A stretch of 64,000 bases of DNA, taken from contig NZ_JAIGNK010000002.1 of NCBI RefSeq assembly GCF_019711435.1, positions 124,001 through 188,000 of the forward strand. Reading direction: 5' to 3'. Below the pieces are notes generated by a model. The model had not been told where the DNA came from and did not search any database. It worked only from the letters and a program-made list of their open reading frames with translations. A program made the position numbers and the translations under genes. This document shows positions 32,642 to 42,292 of this stretch, piece after piece. Within the stretch, counting starts at the first letter, position 1, and the number at the start of each line of letters is the position of its first letter. This DNA is from Qipengyuania polymorpha (GTDB lineage Bacteria > Pseudomonadota > Alphaproteobacteria > Sphingomonadales > Sphingomonadaceae).

Positions 32642-34464
32642 CCCTCCACCTCGAACAATCCCGCAAGTTGCTCGATAATCGTCCCGCCGAGCTGTTCCAC
32701 GTCCATGATCGTCACCGAACGCTTGTAGTAGCGAGTCACGTCATGGCCGATGCCGATGGCGGCGAGCTGGACGGGGCTTTGCTTCTCGATCCACTCGATC
32801 ACCTTGCGCAGGTGTCCTTCGAGATAGCCTGCCTGGTTCACCGATAGCGTGCTGTCGTCGACCGGTGCGCCATCCGAAATCACCAGCAGGATGCGGCGGT
32901 CTTCGGGGCGGGCGAGCAGGCGGGTGTGCGCCCAGAGCAGCGCTTCGCCGTCGATGTTTTCCTTCAGCAGCCCCTCGCGCATCATCAGGCCGAGATTCCG
33001 GCGCGCGCGGCGCCACGGCTCGTCGGCCTTCTTGTAGATGATGTGGCGCAAATCGTTGAGGCGGCCCGGGTCGGCAGGGCGACCGTCGGCGAGCCACGCC
33101 TCGCGGCTCTGCCCGCCCTTCCACGCGCGGGTTGTGAAGCCCAGGATTTCGGTCTTCACGCCGCAGCGTTCGAGCGTGCGCGCCATGATGTCGGCGCTGA
33201 TTGCTGCAATGGAAATCGGCCGCCCGCGCATCGAGCCCGAATTGTCGATGAGGAGCGTAACCACCGTGTCCTTGAACTCGGTATCGCGCTCCATCTTGTA
33301 GGACAGCGCATGGCCGGGGCTGACGACGACACGGGTCAAGCGCGCGGCGTCGAGCAAGCCCTCTTCCTGGTCGAAATCCCAGCTGCGGTTCTGCTGCGCC
33401 ATGAGGCGGCGCTGGAGGCGGTTGGCGAGCCGTGTGACGATACCCTGCAGGCCCGCCAACTGGCTGTCGAGATAGGCGCGGAGCCGGTCGAGTTCCTCAT
33501 GGTCGCACAGCTCGGGCGCTTCGATGATCTCGTCGAACTTGTCGGTATAGGCGCGGTAGTCGAAATCTTCGGGAAGGTCGGTCCACGGGCGGTTCGGGCG
33601 GACGGGCTGCATGCCCTCGCCGTCTTCGTCCGACGGGTCGCCATCGGACATTTCCTGCTCGCCCTCGACATCCTGCTCGGCATCGCCATCGGCCTCGCCG
33701 TCGACGACCTCGCCGCGCGCATCGCTTTCCTGCGGCTTGGCCTCGCCCTCGTCTTCCTCGTCGGAATCCTGGTCCTCTTCGGGTGCCTCGCCGTCCTCGT
33801 CCTCGCCATCGTCGCGGCCCTCGTCCTTGGGCGTGTCGGGCAGCGTGAGTTCGAGATGCCGAAGCATATCGAGCGTGAGGTCTTGGAAAGCGCGCTGGTC
33901 GTCCAATGCGCCCGCGAGGTCTTCCATGTCGGTGCCGATGCGAGACTGGATTTCCTCGCGAACCATGTCGACACCGGGCTTGGCGCGATCAGGAATCGCC
34001 TCGCCCGTCAACGCCTCGCGCAGCATCAGCGAGAGCGCGGTCGGCAGCGGCACATCCTTCGCCGATTCCGCGCGCCCGATCGGGTCGCTCGCCGTGCGCA
34101 GTTCCACCGCGGCGCCCAGATTGCCTTTCATGCCCGAATAGTTGTTCGAGCCGAGTGCTTCATAGCGCGTGCGTTCGATGGCATCGTAACAAGCGCGCGC
34201 GATGGGTTCGGGCGGCGCGCCCTTGGCGTGCATCGCCTCGTTATGGTGACGCAGCTTCAAGGCAAAGCTGTCGGCGAATCCCCGCGCTTCCCGCGCCTGG
34301 TCGGGCGGCAAGTTGCGACCGGGCAGCGGAACGCGGAAATTCTTGCCCGACTGGGCCGGACTGTCCGCGCTCCACGCAACCTCCACCTCCGGCTCGCGCG
34401 CGATGGCGCGGGCCGTGCCGGTCAGGGCCTGCTTGAACAGGTCGAGGGGAGTCTGGTCTGCCAC
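32638..34464 (-). CDS. cobT: Cobaltochelatase subunit CobT
   Basis: A 608-aa subunit of the aerobic cobalt chelatase inserting Co2+ into hydrogenobyrinate diamide with CobS and CobN. An N-terminal domain is followed by a long acidic stretch (about residues 215-290) and a von Willebrand A domain with the MIDAS motif DNSGSM. Length and layout fit CobT. The cobS and cobN genes are not nearby in the window. It lies 10 bases after the aldolase gene and overlaps the AT-rich gene downstream. Confidence 0.94.
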   Translation of the reverse strand: MADQTPLDLFKQALTGTARAIAREPEVEVAWSADSPAQSGKNFRVPLPGRNLPPDQAREARGFADSFALKLRHHNEAMHAKGAPPEPIARACYDAIERTRYEALGSNNYSGMKGNLGAAVELRTASDPIGRAESAKDVPLPTALSLMLREALTGEAIPDRAKPGVDMVREEIQSRIGTDMEDLAGALDDQRAFQDLTLDMLRHLELTLPDTPKDEGRDDGEDEDGEAPEEDQDSDEEDEGEAKPQESDARGEVVDGEADGDAEQDVEGEQEMSDGDPSDEDGEGMQPVRPNRPWTDLPEDFDYRAYTDKFDEIIEAPELCDHEELDRLRAYLDSQLAGLQGIVTRLANRLQRRLMAQQNRSWDFDQEEGLLDAARLTRVVVSPGHALSYKMERDTEFKDTVVTLLIDNSGSMRGRPISIAAISADIMARTLERCGVKTEILGFTTRAWKGGQSREAWLADGRPADPGRLNDLRHIIYKKADEPWRRARRNLGLMMREGLLKENIDGEALLWAHTRLLARPEDRRILLVISDGAPVDDSTLSVNQAGYLEGHLRKVIEWIEKQSPVQLAAIGIGHDVTRYYKRSVTIMDVEQLGGTIIEQLAGLFEVEG

Positions 34465-34474
34465 GCTTGCCTAG

Positions 34475-35134
34475 TTAGGAAGTCGGAATCGTCTGACCAG
34501 TCTTTTCCCAGTCGGCGACGAAACCCTCGATGCCCTTGTCGGTCAGGACGTGCTTGAACAGGCCCTTGATGACGGCGGGCGGCATGGTGGCGACATCGGC
34601 GCCGATGCGCGCGCTCTGCAGCACGTGGACCGGATTGCGGATGCTGGCGACGAGGATTTCCGTGCCGAAATCGTAATTGTCGTAGATACGGCGGATATCG
34701 GCGATAAGCTCCATGCCGTCGAAGCCGTTATCGTCATGACGGCCCACAAAGGGTGACACGAAAGTCGCGCCGGCCTTTGCAGCGAGCAGAGCTTGGTTGG
34801 CCGAGAAGCACAGCGTCACGTTCACCTGTGTGCCGTCTGCAGTCAGCTTCTTGCAGGTCTTGAGGCCGTCAATCGTCAGCGGGACCTTGATGCAGACATT
34901 GTCCGCGATCTTCCGCAGTGTCTCGGCTTCCTTCATCATCGTCTCATGATCGAGCGCGACGACTTCGGCGCTGACCGGGCCATCGACGAGATCGCAGATT
35001 TCCTTCGTCACTTCCATGAAGTCACGGCCCGACTTCGCGATCAGCGAGGGGTTGGTGGTGACGCCATCGAGCAGGCCGGTGTCGGCCATTTCCTTGATGT
35101 CGGCGATGTCTGCGGTGTCGACGAAGAATTTCAT
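34475..35134 (-). CDS. fsa: Transaldolase-like fructose-6-phosphate aldolase
   Basis: A 219-aa aldolase of the small transaldolase group. [29 protein letters not shown], the Schiff-base lysine in VCIKVPLT and [11 protein letters not shown] are family blocks. It could act as transaldolase in the pentose phosphate pathway or as fructose-6-phosphate aldolase; sequence does not settle this. It precedes cobT by 10 bases on the same strand. Confidence 0.93.
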   Translation of the reverse strand: MKFFVDTADIADIKEMADTGLLDGVTTNPSLIAKSGRDFMEVTKEICDLVDGPVSAEVVALDHETMMKEAETLRKIADNVCIKVPLTIDGLKTCKKLTADGTQVNVTLCFSANQALLAAKAGATFVSPFVGRHDDNGFDGMELIADIRRIYDNYDFGTEILVASIRNPVHVLQSARIGADVATMPPAVIKGLFKHVLTDKGIEGFVADWEKTGQTIPTS

Positions 35135-35166
35135 GTGGGTGCGCTCCGGCAGGGGATGGATGTTCG

Positions 35167-35982
35167 CTATCGCTGCAAGGGCATGGCGCGCAGCGAGTCA
35201 AGGCTGTTGGCGAGGCTCTCCCACACATCGGGCGCGTCGTCACGCTCGACGAGGTAGTGGCGAATGCCCTGTCGGCGCGCCTCGGCGAGGATGGCGGGGA
35301 AGGCCAGCGTGCCGCTCCCGACATCGGCCATGCTGCCGTCGGCGGCGTAGTCTTTCAGGTGCAGGTGGGTGATGCGCCCCTCGTTCTCGCGCAGGAATTC
35401 GAGCGGGTCCTGCCCGCCTTTCTGCGCCCAGTAGGTGTCGAGTTCGAATGCAATCAGCGGGTCGAACTCGGCCAGCATCAGGTCGATGGGGCGCACGCCG
35501 TCGACAGCGACAAACTCGAGATCGTGCGGGTGATAGGCGAAGGCGAGACCCTGCGCTTTTGCCTCGCGCGCGGCGATATTGAGATAGCCAATCCATTCGC
35601 TCCACTGGGCCAGCGTCTGCCGCTCTTCAGGCGGTATCCATGCGAGCATGATGGTGTCGGCGCAGGCGGCCTTTGCCGAGGCGACTGCGGCTGCAGGGTC
35701 GTCGCGCAGTTGCCGCCAATCGGCATGGACGGCTGCTACATCGAGGCCGAGACTTTGTGTCTCCTCGCAAAGACGCTCTTGCGGGACAGAATACGTCCCG
35801 ACGTACTCGACGCTGTCGAAACCCGCCTGCTTTACCTGCCGGAGCGTGCCCAGCGGATCGGCGGCCATCTGTTCGCGCAGGTGGTAGAGCTGGACGCCAT
35901 ATTCTCGCTCGGCTGCCGGGGCGTCCGGCACGCTGGTGCAGGCTGCGAGGAGCATGGCGAGCGACGGGACAGCGAATCTCAT
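35167..35982 (-). CDS. Sugar phosphate isomerase/epimerase-fold lipoprotein
   Basis: A 271-aa protein with a lipobox (MLLAAC) and a TIM-barrel of the xylose-isomerase/AP endonuclease 2 type: [56 protein letters not shown]. Metal-ligand positions (E, D, H, E) are kept in part. Exported members are common beside sugar metabolism genes. The substrate is unknown. It precedes the aldolase gene on the same strand. Confidence 0.88.
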   Translation of the reverse strand: MRFAVPSLAMLLAACTSVPDAPAAEREYGVQLYHLREQMAADPLGTLRQVKQAGFDSVEYVGTYSVPQERLCEETQSLGLDVAAVHADWRQLRDDPAAAVASAKAACADTIMLAWIPPEERQTLAQWSEWIGYLNIAAREAKAQGLAFAYHPHDLEFVAVDGVRPIDLMLAEFDPLIAFELDTYWAQKGGQDPLEFLRENEGRITHLHLKDYAADGSMADVGSGTLAFPAILAEARRQGIRHYLVERDDAPDVWESLANSLDSLRAMPLQR

Positions 35983-36004
35983 CGCCCGACCATGCCAGTT
36001 TTCT

Positions 36005-36700
36005 TCAGAGACGCGAACCGGCTCCGAACACGCCGATGATGAGCGGGTCGCGGGTCGATTGCGGGTCGCGGCGGATGGCGGCCTCTTCCACGCCGATTTC
36101 GCGCCAGATGGTGTCGTCGAGATTGGTAGCGAAGCGGGTGGTGGCGTTGGTGAAGCTCACGCCGGTAAGCGCAGAGACCAGCTGTCCGACCAGCGGCTCG
36201 CTCGCCACGCGCATGGCATTGCCGAGCTCGGGGACCATAGCCTCTATTAGCGAAGTGCCCATCGAGCCGCGCAAGAAGGCCGTCGCCGCAGTCGGGCCGC
36301 CGTTGACGAGGTCGATGGCGTTGCGGATGCCGATGGTGCGCACGGCTTCGGTCACCAGCGGGGCGGCACGTTCGGCACCCTCGTAGGCCACATCGGCCAT
36401 CGCATCCTGCAGCCGGTTCTTGAAGATGGCAGAGGTGAGGATGCTCGAAAGGATATCGCCGCGCGTGCCGAGCAGATTGTTGAGGCCAAGTGTCGCCACC
36501 TGCTGGTCCCAGAAGCCGCCAGCGTTGAGCATCCGCGAAAAGGCGCGGTCGCTGGAGAGGAACAGGATGCGCTGGACCGCATCGACCATGCTGAAGCCGG
36601 GGATGCCGGTGCAGCCCGACAGCGCAAGGCCTGCGCCGCCAAGGCCTAATCCGCCGAGGAAAGCCCTGCGTCCGGTGGGTTTCACGAGAATATCGGTCAT
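36005..36700 (-). CDS. DUF4197 family protein
   Basis: A 231-aa exported protein. GRRAFLGGLGLGGAGLALSGC combines twin-arginine-like lead and a lipobox (ALSGC). The mature helical part (GIPGFSMVDAVQRILFLSSDRAFSRM, WREIGVEEAAIRRDP) fits DUF4197, function unknown. The same frame is open far upstream, antisense to priA, and is not coding; ATG 36700 (MTDILVKPTG) has GAGGAG 8 bases upstream. It is divergent from priA. Confidence 0.85.
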   Translation of the reverse strand: MTDILVKPTGRRAFLGGLGLGGAGLALSGCTGIPGFSMVDAVQRILFLSSDRAFSRMLNAGGFWDQQVATLGLNNLLGTRGDILSSILTSAIFKNRLQDAMADVAYEGAERAAPLVTEAVRTIGIRNAIDLVNGGPTAATAFLRGSMGTSLIEAMVPELGNAMRVASEPLVGQLVSALTGVSFTNATTRFATNLDDTIWREIGVEEAAIRRDPQSTRDPLIIGVFGAGSRL

Positions 36701-36754
36701 TATTGCACTCCTCACAAAGTCCCACCCTTGTTTCGTCATGGGTAGCCGCTCCAT

Positions 36755-38932
36755 ATGAGCCGCCAGATGAACCGTGTCCGCTGCCTCGTCCTCAATGCCG
36801 CGCTCGGCCCGCTGGATTACAAAGTGCCGGACGGCATGGCGGTCGAGCTGGGCCAGGTGGTCGAATGCCCGCTTGGCCCGCGCACCGTCATCGGTATCGT
36901 CTGGGAGGCTGAACGGCTGCCCGGCACAGACGTTCCGGCAGAGAAACTGCGCGCGCTCAGGGGCTTGTACCCGATACCGGCCCTGCCCGCACCGCTGCGC
37001 CGCCTCATCGAATGGACCGCCGACTACTACGTCGCCTCGCTCGCCAGCGTCGCGCGGATGGCGCTGTCGTCTGGCGGCGCGCTCAAGGGACCGGCGAGCA
37101 TCACCGAATATCGCCTCACCGGCGGCATGCCCGAGCGGATGACACCGCAGCGGCTGGCGGCGATGGAGGCGCTGGAAGGCGAGCAGGCGACCATACGCGA
37201 GCTGGCGGGCATTGCTGGCGTGTCGGAAGGCGTCCTGCGCGGGCTGGTGAACCAGGGTGTGCTCGAGCCGGTCGAGGTCGATTGCGACCGGCCCTATGAC
37301 GAGGCGCGGCCCGACTATGCGCAAGTCGAACTGAGCGAACAGCAGCGCGAAGCTTCGGACATCTTCTCTACCGCCGTCCGGAACGCGAAATTCGCGCCCT
37401 TCCTGCTCGACGGGGTGACCGGCTCGGGCAAGACCGAGACCTATTTCGAGCCCGTCGCCGAGGCGCTCAGGATGGGGCGGCAGGTGCTGGTCCTGCTCCC
37501 CGAAATCGCGCTGACCGAAAACTTCCTCCACCGCTTCGAGGAGCGCTTCGGGACCAAGCCCGTGCTGTGGCACTCCTCGCTCAAATCGACCGAGCGTCGC
37601 CGTGCGTGGCGGGCGGTGGCTAGTGGCAGCGCGCAGGTGGTGGTGGGCGCACGCTCGGCGCTGTTCCTGCCCTTCGCCAAGCTTGGCCTCATCGTCGTCG
37701 ACGAGGCGCATGAGACCAGTTTCAAGCAGGAGGACGGCGTGCGCTACAACGCGCGCGACGTCGCCGTGATGCGCGCGCATTTCGAGGGCTTTCCCATCAT
37801 CCTCGCCAGCGCCACCCCCGCGCTCGAAAGCCTGCAAATGGCCGAGAGCGGGATTTACGAGAAGGTCGACCTACCCAGCCGCTTCGGCGGCGCGCAATTG
37901 CCTACCATCGACACTATTGACCTCACGCAAGAGAAGCCGCCGCACGGCATGTGGCTCGCGCAAAGGCTGGTCGACGGGATTGCCGAGCGATTGGAGCGCG
38001 GCGAGCAATCGCTGCTGTTTCTCAACCGCCGCGGCTATGCCCCGTTGACGCTCTGCCGGAACTGCGGCTTCCGCTACCAATGCCCCAACTGCAGCGCTTG
38101 GCTGGTCGAGCACCGCTTCACCCGCCGCCTCGCATGCCACCATTGCGGGCACGAGGCCCCCAGCCCCGCCCAGTGCAAGGAATGCGGCGAGCCAGATTGC
38201 CTCGTCGCCTGCGGTCCGGGCGTCGAGCGTATCGCTGACGAGGTGGCCGAGCGGCTCCCCGATGCTCGTGTCTTCGTGGCGACTTCCGACACGCTCAACT
38301 CGCCCGGCCGCGCGGCGGAGTTCATTGCAGCCGTCGATGCGGGCGAAATCGACGTCATCGTCGGGACGCAACTTGTCACCAAGGGTTTCCACTTTCCCGA
38401 ACTGACGCTGGTCGGCGTGGTCGATGCCGACCTCGGTCTCGAAGGCGGCGACTTGCGCGCAGGCGAGCGCACCTACCAGCAAGTCGCACAGGTGGCGGGC
38501 CGTGCGGGACGCGGTGCGAAGCCGGGCGAGGTCCTCATCCAGACCCGCCACCCCGAAGCCAGCGTCATCGCCGCGCTCGCCGCCGGAGACCGCGACGCCT
38601 TTTACAGCGCCGAAACCGAAATGCGCCGCGACGCGGGCGCCCCGCCCTTCGGCCGCTGGGCCTCGATTATCGTCTCATCCGAGGACGAGGCCGAGGCCCG
38701 CGAAGCCGCCCGCCGCATCGGCGATACCCGCCCCGATGTCGCCGATTGCATGATACTCGGCCCCGCGCCCGCGCCCATGGCGCAGCTGCGCGGTCGCTAC
38801 CGCTACCGCCTGCTGATGAACGCGCGCCGTAGCGTCCAATTGCAAGATGTCATCCGCCGCTGGCTCGGGAGGATCGACCATCCACCCGGCGTGCGCGTCG
38901 CAATCGACGTCGACCCCTACAGCTTTGTTTGA
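36755..38932 (+). CDS. priA: Primosomal protein N' (replication restart helicase PriA)
   Basis: A 725-aa SF2 helicase restarting stalled forks. The N-terminal 3'-end binding domain is followed by Walker A GVTGSGKTETY, DEAH in VVDEAHETSFKQEDG, and zinc cysteines (CRNCGFRYQCPNC ... CHHCGHE ... CKECGEPDC); helicase motif V is in VGTQLVTKGFHFPEL and motif VI in QVAGRAGRG. It is 54 bases from the divergent DUF4197 start. Confidence 0.97.
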   Translation: MSRQMNRVRCLVLNAALGPLDYKVPDGMAVELGQVVECPLGPRTVIGIVWEAERLPGTDVPAEKLRALRGLYPIPALPAPLRRLIEWTADYYVASLASVARMALSSGGALKGPASITEYRLTGGMPERMTPQRLAAMEALEGEQATIRELAGIAGVSEGVLRGLVNQGVLEPVEVDCDRPYDEARPDYAQVELSEQQREASDIFSTAVRNAKFAPFLLDGVTGSGKTETYFEPVAEALRMGRQVLVLLPEIALTENFLHRFEERFGTKPVLWHSSLKSTERRRAWRAVASGSAQVVVGARSALFLPFAKLGLIVVDEAHETSFKQEDGVRYNARDVAVMRAHFEGFPIILASATPALESLQMAESGIYEKVDLPSRFGGAQLPTIDTIDLTQEKPPHGMWLAQRLVDGIAERLERGEQSLLFLNRRGYAPLTLCRNCGFRYQCPNCSAWLVEHRFTRRLACHHCGHEAPSPAQCKECGEPDCLVACGPGVERIADEVAERLPDARVFVATSDTLNSPGRAAEFIAAVDAGEIDVIVGTQLVTKGFHFPELTLVGVVDADLGLEGGDLRAGERTYQQVAQVAGRAGRGAKPGEVLIQTRHPEASVIAALAAGDRDAFYSAETEMRRDAGAPPFGRWASIIVSSEDEAEAREAARRIGDTRPDVADCMILGPAPAPMAQLRGRYRYRLLMNARRSVQLQDVIRRWLGRIDHPPGVRVAIDVDPYSFV

Positions 38933-39021
38933 TTCCACCGTCGGTTTTTGTATCGTCGGTTCATAGGGGATTCGGAATGTGGCCGCCAAGTGGCCACTTC
39001 GTGACAATTGGGGTCTGCACC

Positions 39022-40632
39022 ATGTTCAAAATTTCAGGATTACTTGCCGCGGCTGCGGCGCTCGTCGCTTCGCCTGCAATGGCGGCCGACTGGTACGTTG
39101 CCGAAACCGAACACTTCGTCATCTATTCGGAAGACGGCCAGGAAGAGACCGAGGATTTCGCCCGCGACCTCGAACGTCTCGACGAAGTGCTGCGCATCGT
39201 CAGCGGTGTCGGCAATGACGACAAATACCTGCCCGATTCGGCCAAGGTCACCGTGTTCCGCTACGGCGAGACCAAGGACATGGCCACGCTCGCCGGTGAA
39301 CCGGGAAGCGGCATCGGCGGCTTCTTCATTCCGCGCGCATCGGGCAGCTATGCCTTCGTGCCGCGCGAGGCCAACAAGCGCCGTGCGCGCAGCAACTTCC
39401 GCCGCCGCGAAGGACTGGGCCTCGAACCGAAGGCCGTGCTCTACCACGAATACGTACATTACTTCATGTTCCAGCACCGTAACGCGCCCTACCCGGCGTG
39501 GTATCGCGAAGGCTTCGCTGAAATCTTCTCGACCGTCGAAGCCGATGGTGACGAATTCGTCGTCGGCGACGTGCCGACCTGGCGCAGCATCGGCATCATG
39601 GCGCTCGATATCGATGTCGAAGCGATGATGGCCCCGACGCGCAGCAATGGCGGCTACAATGTCGCGCGGACCTATGGTCACGGCTGGCTGCTTTCGAGCT
39701 ACCTTAACTTCACTCCCGAGCGTCGCCCGCAGATTACAGAATATGTCCGCCTGCTCGCCACCGGCACCGACCGCCTCGAAGCCGCCAAGCAGGCTTTCGG
39801 CGACCTCGACCAGCTCGAGAAGGAGCTGAACGAATACCGCCGCAGCGCAGCGCTCATCATGCGCGGCCGCTACATCAACACCGAACCGCCCAAGGTGGAC
39901 ATCCGCCGCCTCGGCGAGGACGAGGAAGCGGTGATCGACCTGATGATCGAATCCAAGGTCGGTGTCGACGAGAAGGAAGCTGCCCGCCAGCTTCCGAAAG
40001 CTCGCAAGCTTGTCGCGCAATATCCCGACAGCATCCCGGTACTGATGGCGGCTGCCGAAGTCGAATTCGACAACAAGAATTACGACGAGGCGGACGCGCT
40101 GGCGAAGAAGGTGCAGGCCCTCGACCCCAAGTCGAGCGATGCACTGATCCAGCAGGGCAACGTTGCTTTCATGCAGGCTTACGACAATCCGGAGAAAATG
40201 GTCGAAGCGCGCAAGCTGTTCGTCGCCGCGAACCAGCTCGAGCCCGATCATCCGATCCCGCTCTACCACTATTACCTGACCTTCCTGCTGGCCGGTGACG
40301 AGGTGGATTCGGGCGCGGAAGCAGCTCTTGAAAGCGCCTATGAATATGCCCCCTTCGACCCGGGTGTTCGCGTTGCGCTGGCGCATATGTTCCTGAAGCA
40401 GGACCGTGTCGACATCACCAGCGCGCTGCTCAGCCCGCTGATCCAGCAGGCAAGCGGTTCGAAGTTCGCCCGCTGCTTATCGTCCGAGCTGGAGCAGGCC
40501 GAGGAAGGCGAGAAGGCTCCGCTGCTCGAACGCCTCATGCCCGAACATCCCCGTGCCGACGAGGACAAGGACGAGGACGAGGATGAAGACGAGTTCGCCG
40601 GCTGCGGCGAGGAAGACGAGGACGAAGACTAA
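39022..40632 (+). CDS. Secreted HExxH metalloprotease-like protein with TPR-type half and acidic tail
   Basis: A 536-aa exported protein. The signal peptide is MFKISGLLAAAAALVASPAMA. The zinc-binding HEYVH is followed by a third ligand glutamate in WYREGFAEIFS, the gluzincin pattern. The C-terminal half (about residues 300-500) has TPR-like helical repeats (YDEADALAKKVQALDPKS..., MVEARKLFVAANQLEPDHP), and the end is a run of D and E with one CG pair. Substrate unknown. ATG 39022 begins the signal; the frame upstream (from 38929) overlaps priA and is not used. Confidence 0.85.
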   Translation: MFKISGLLAAAAALVASPAMAADWYVAETEHFVIYSEDGQEETEDFARDLERLDEVLRIVSGVGNDDKYLPDSAKVTVFRYGETKDMATLAGEPGSGIGGFFIPRASGSYAFVPREANKRRARSNFRRREGLGLEPKAVLYHEYVHYFMFQHRNAPYPAWYREGFAEIFSTVEADGDEFVVGDVPTWRSIGIMALDIDVEAMMAPTRSNGGYNVARTYGHGWLLSSYLNFTPERRPQITEYVRLLATGTDRLEAAKQAFGDLDQLEKELNEYRRSAALIMRGRYINTEPPKVDIRRLGEDEEAVIDLMIESKVGVDEKEAARQLPKARKLVAQYPDSIPVLMAAAEVEFDNKNYDEADALAKKVQALDPKSSDALIQQGNVAFMQAYDNPEKMVEARKLFVAANQLEPDHPIPLYHYYLTFLLAGDEVDSGAEAALESAYEYAPFDPGVRVALAHMFLKQDRVDITSALLSPLIQQASGSKFARCLSSELEQAEEGEKAPLLERLMPEHPRADEDKDEDEDEDEFAGCGEEDEDED

Positions 40633-40686
40633 GCTCTTCGCTCACATCCAAGGCACATTTGGCGGGGCCGGGCATTGTCACAAGCA

Positions 40687-42264
40687 ATGTCCGGCCCCAC
40701 CGATTCTCCCGTCCTCGTACCCATCCTCGGCGACCAGCTGACCCGCAATCTCGCCAGCCTGCGCGGGCGGACCAAGGACGACACCGTCATCCTGATGATG
40801 GAGGTCTGGGACGAGGCGACTTACGTGAAACACCACAAGCAGAAGATCGTCCTCATCTTCTCGGCCATGCGGCATTTCGCCGAGGAACTGCGCGATGCGG
40901 GCTGGACAGTCGACTACGTCAGGCTTGATGACGAGGACAATGCGGGCAGTTTTACGGGCGAAGTCGCGCGGGCCATCGAGGAGCATTTACCGCGGCTGGT
41001 CAGCGTGGTCGAGGCGGGCGAATGGCGCGTGCGGCAGGACATGGACCAGTGGGCGGACAAGTTCGCCTGCGAGATCGAAATCCTGCGCGACGACCGTTTC
41101 ATCTGCACCCAGGCCGAATTCGACGAGTGGGCCGAAGACCGCGACACGCTTCGCATGGAATATTTCTACCGCGAGATGCGCCGCAAGACCGATCTATTGA
41201 TGGACGGCAACAAGCCCGAAGGCGGCGAGTGGAATTACGACAGCGAAAACCGCAAGCCGCCCAAGGATGGCCTTTCCGCCCCCGAGCGGCCCAAGTTCGA
41301 GCCGGATGACGTAACGCAGGAATGTATCGACTTGGTCGAGAGGCGTTTCGGCGACCATTTCGGGTCTCTCGAAACCTTCCGCTGGCCCGTTACCCGAGAC
41401 GAAGCCGAGGAAGCAGCCGACGCCTTCTTCGCCGAGCGCATTGAGTGCTTCGGCCCCTATCAGGACGCCATGGTTGCAGGCGAGGACGACCTCTTCCACT
41501 CGATGCTCTCGACCAGCATCAACCTCGGCCTGCTCGACCCACTCGAACTCTGCCAGCGCGCGGAGAAGGCTTATAAGGACGGCAAGGCGCCCCTCAATTC
41601 GGTCGAAGGCTTCATCCGGCAAATCATCGGCTGGCGCGAATATGTGCGCGGGTTCTACTGGCACCAGATGCCGTACCTCCAGAAGGCCAATGCGCTCAAT
41701 GCCCAGCGTGGCCTGCCCGAATTCTACTGGACCGGCGAGACCGACATGGCCTGCCTCGCCGACTGCATCCGCTCGACTCGCGACAACGCCCATGCCCACC
41801 ACATCCAGCGGCTGATGGTGCTCGGCAATTTCGTGCTGCTGGCTGGCGTGAACCCGCGCGAGGTGCAGGACTGGTACCTCGTCGTCTACGCCGATGCCTA
41901 TGAGTGGGTCGAACTGCCCAATGTGGCCGCAATGATCCTCTACGCCGACGGCGGCAAGCTAGCCTCGAAACCCTATGCGGCCAGCGGAAACTACATCAAC
42001 AAGATGAGCGATTACTGCTCCGGCTGCAAATACTCGCCTTCCAAGAAAACCGGCGAAGGCGCCTGCCCGTTCAACCCGCTCTACTGGCACTTCATGCACC
42101 GCCACCGCGAGCGGCTGGAAAAGAACCACCGCATCGGGCGAATCTACTCGACCTGGGACCGGATGGGCGAGGAGAAGCAGGCGGAATATCTGGAGAGCGC
42201 CGAGGCGTTTTTGGATACGCTGGAGCCAGCCGCAAGCGGGTGGGCGCGAGCGCCCCGGGAATAG
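40687..42264 (+). CDS. Fe-S cryptochrome/photolyase (bacterial (6-4) type)
   Basis: A 525-aa flavoprotein of the FeS-BCP group, to which PhrB belongs, which repairs (6-4) photoproducts. Cluster cysteines are in MACLADC and CSGCKYSPSKKTGEGAC. The central FAD-binding part shows EFYWTGETDMACLADCIRSTRDNAHAHHIQRLM and FVLLAGVNPREVQDWYL. ATG 40687 (MSGPTDSPVLVPILGDQL) is chosen over TTG 40675. No strong ribosome site is visible. Confidence 0.92.
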   Translation: MSGPTDSPVLVPILGDQLTRNLASLRGRTKDDTVILMMEVWDEATYVKHHKQKIVLIFSAMRHFAEELRDAGWTVDYVRLDDEDNAGSFTGEVARAIEEHLPRLVSVVEAGEWRVRQDMDQWADKFACEIEILRDDRFICTQAEFDEWAEDRDTLRMEYFYREMRRKTDLLMDGNKPEGGEWNYDSENRKPPKDGLSAPERPKFEPDDVTQECIDLVERRFGDHFGSLETFRWPVTRDEAEEAADAFFAERIECFGPYQDAMVAGEDDLFHSMLSTSINLGLLDPLELCQRAEKAYKDGKAPLNSVEGFIRQIIGWREYVRGFYWHQMPYLQKANALNAQRGLPEFYWTGETDMACLADCIRSTRDNAHAHHIQRLMVLGNFVLLAGVNPREVQDWYLVVYADAYEWVELPNVAAMILYADGGKLASKPYAASGNYINKMSDYCSGCKYSPSKKTGEGACPFNPLYWHFMHRHRERLEKNHRIGRIYSTWDRMGEEKQAEYLESAEAFLDTLEPAASGWARAPRE

Positions 42265-42292
42265 CATCCCGAGGCGCCGCTAATTGTCCTGC

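Noticed and set aside
36701-37837. Long minus frame continuing upstream of the DUF4197 gene
   Set aside because: It lies antisense to priA and has the composition of a high-GC shadow frame; the real start has a ribosome site at 36700.
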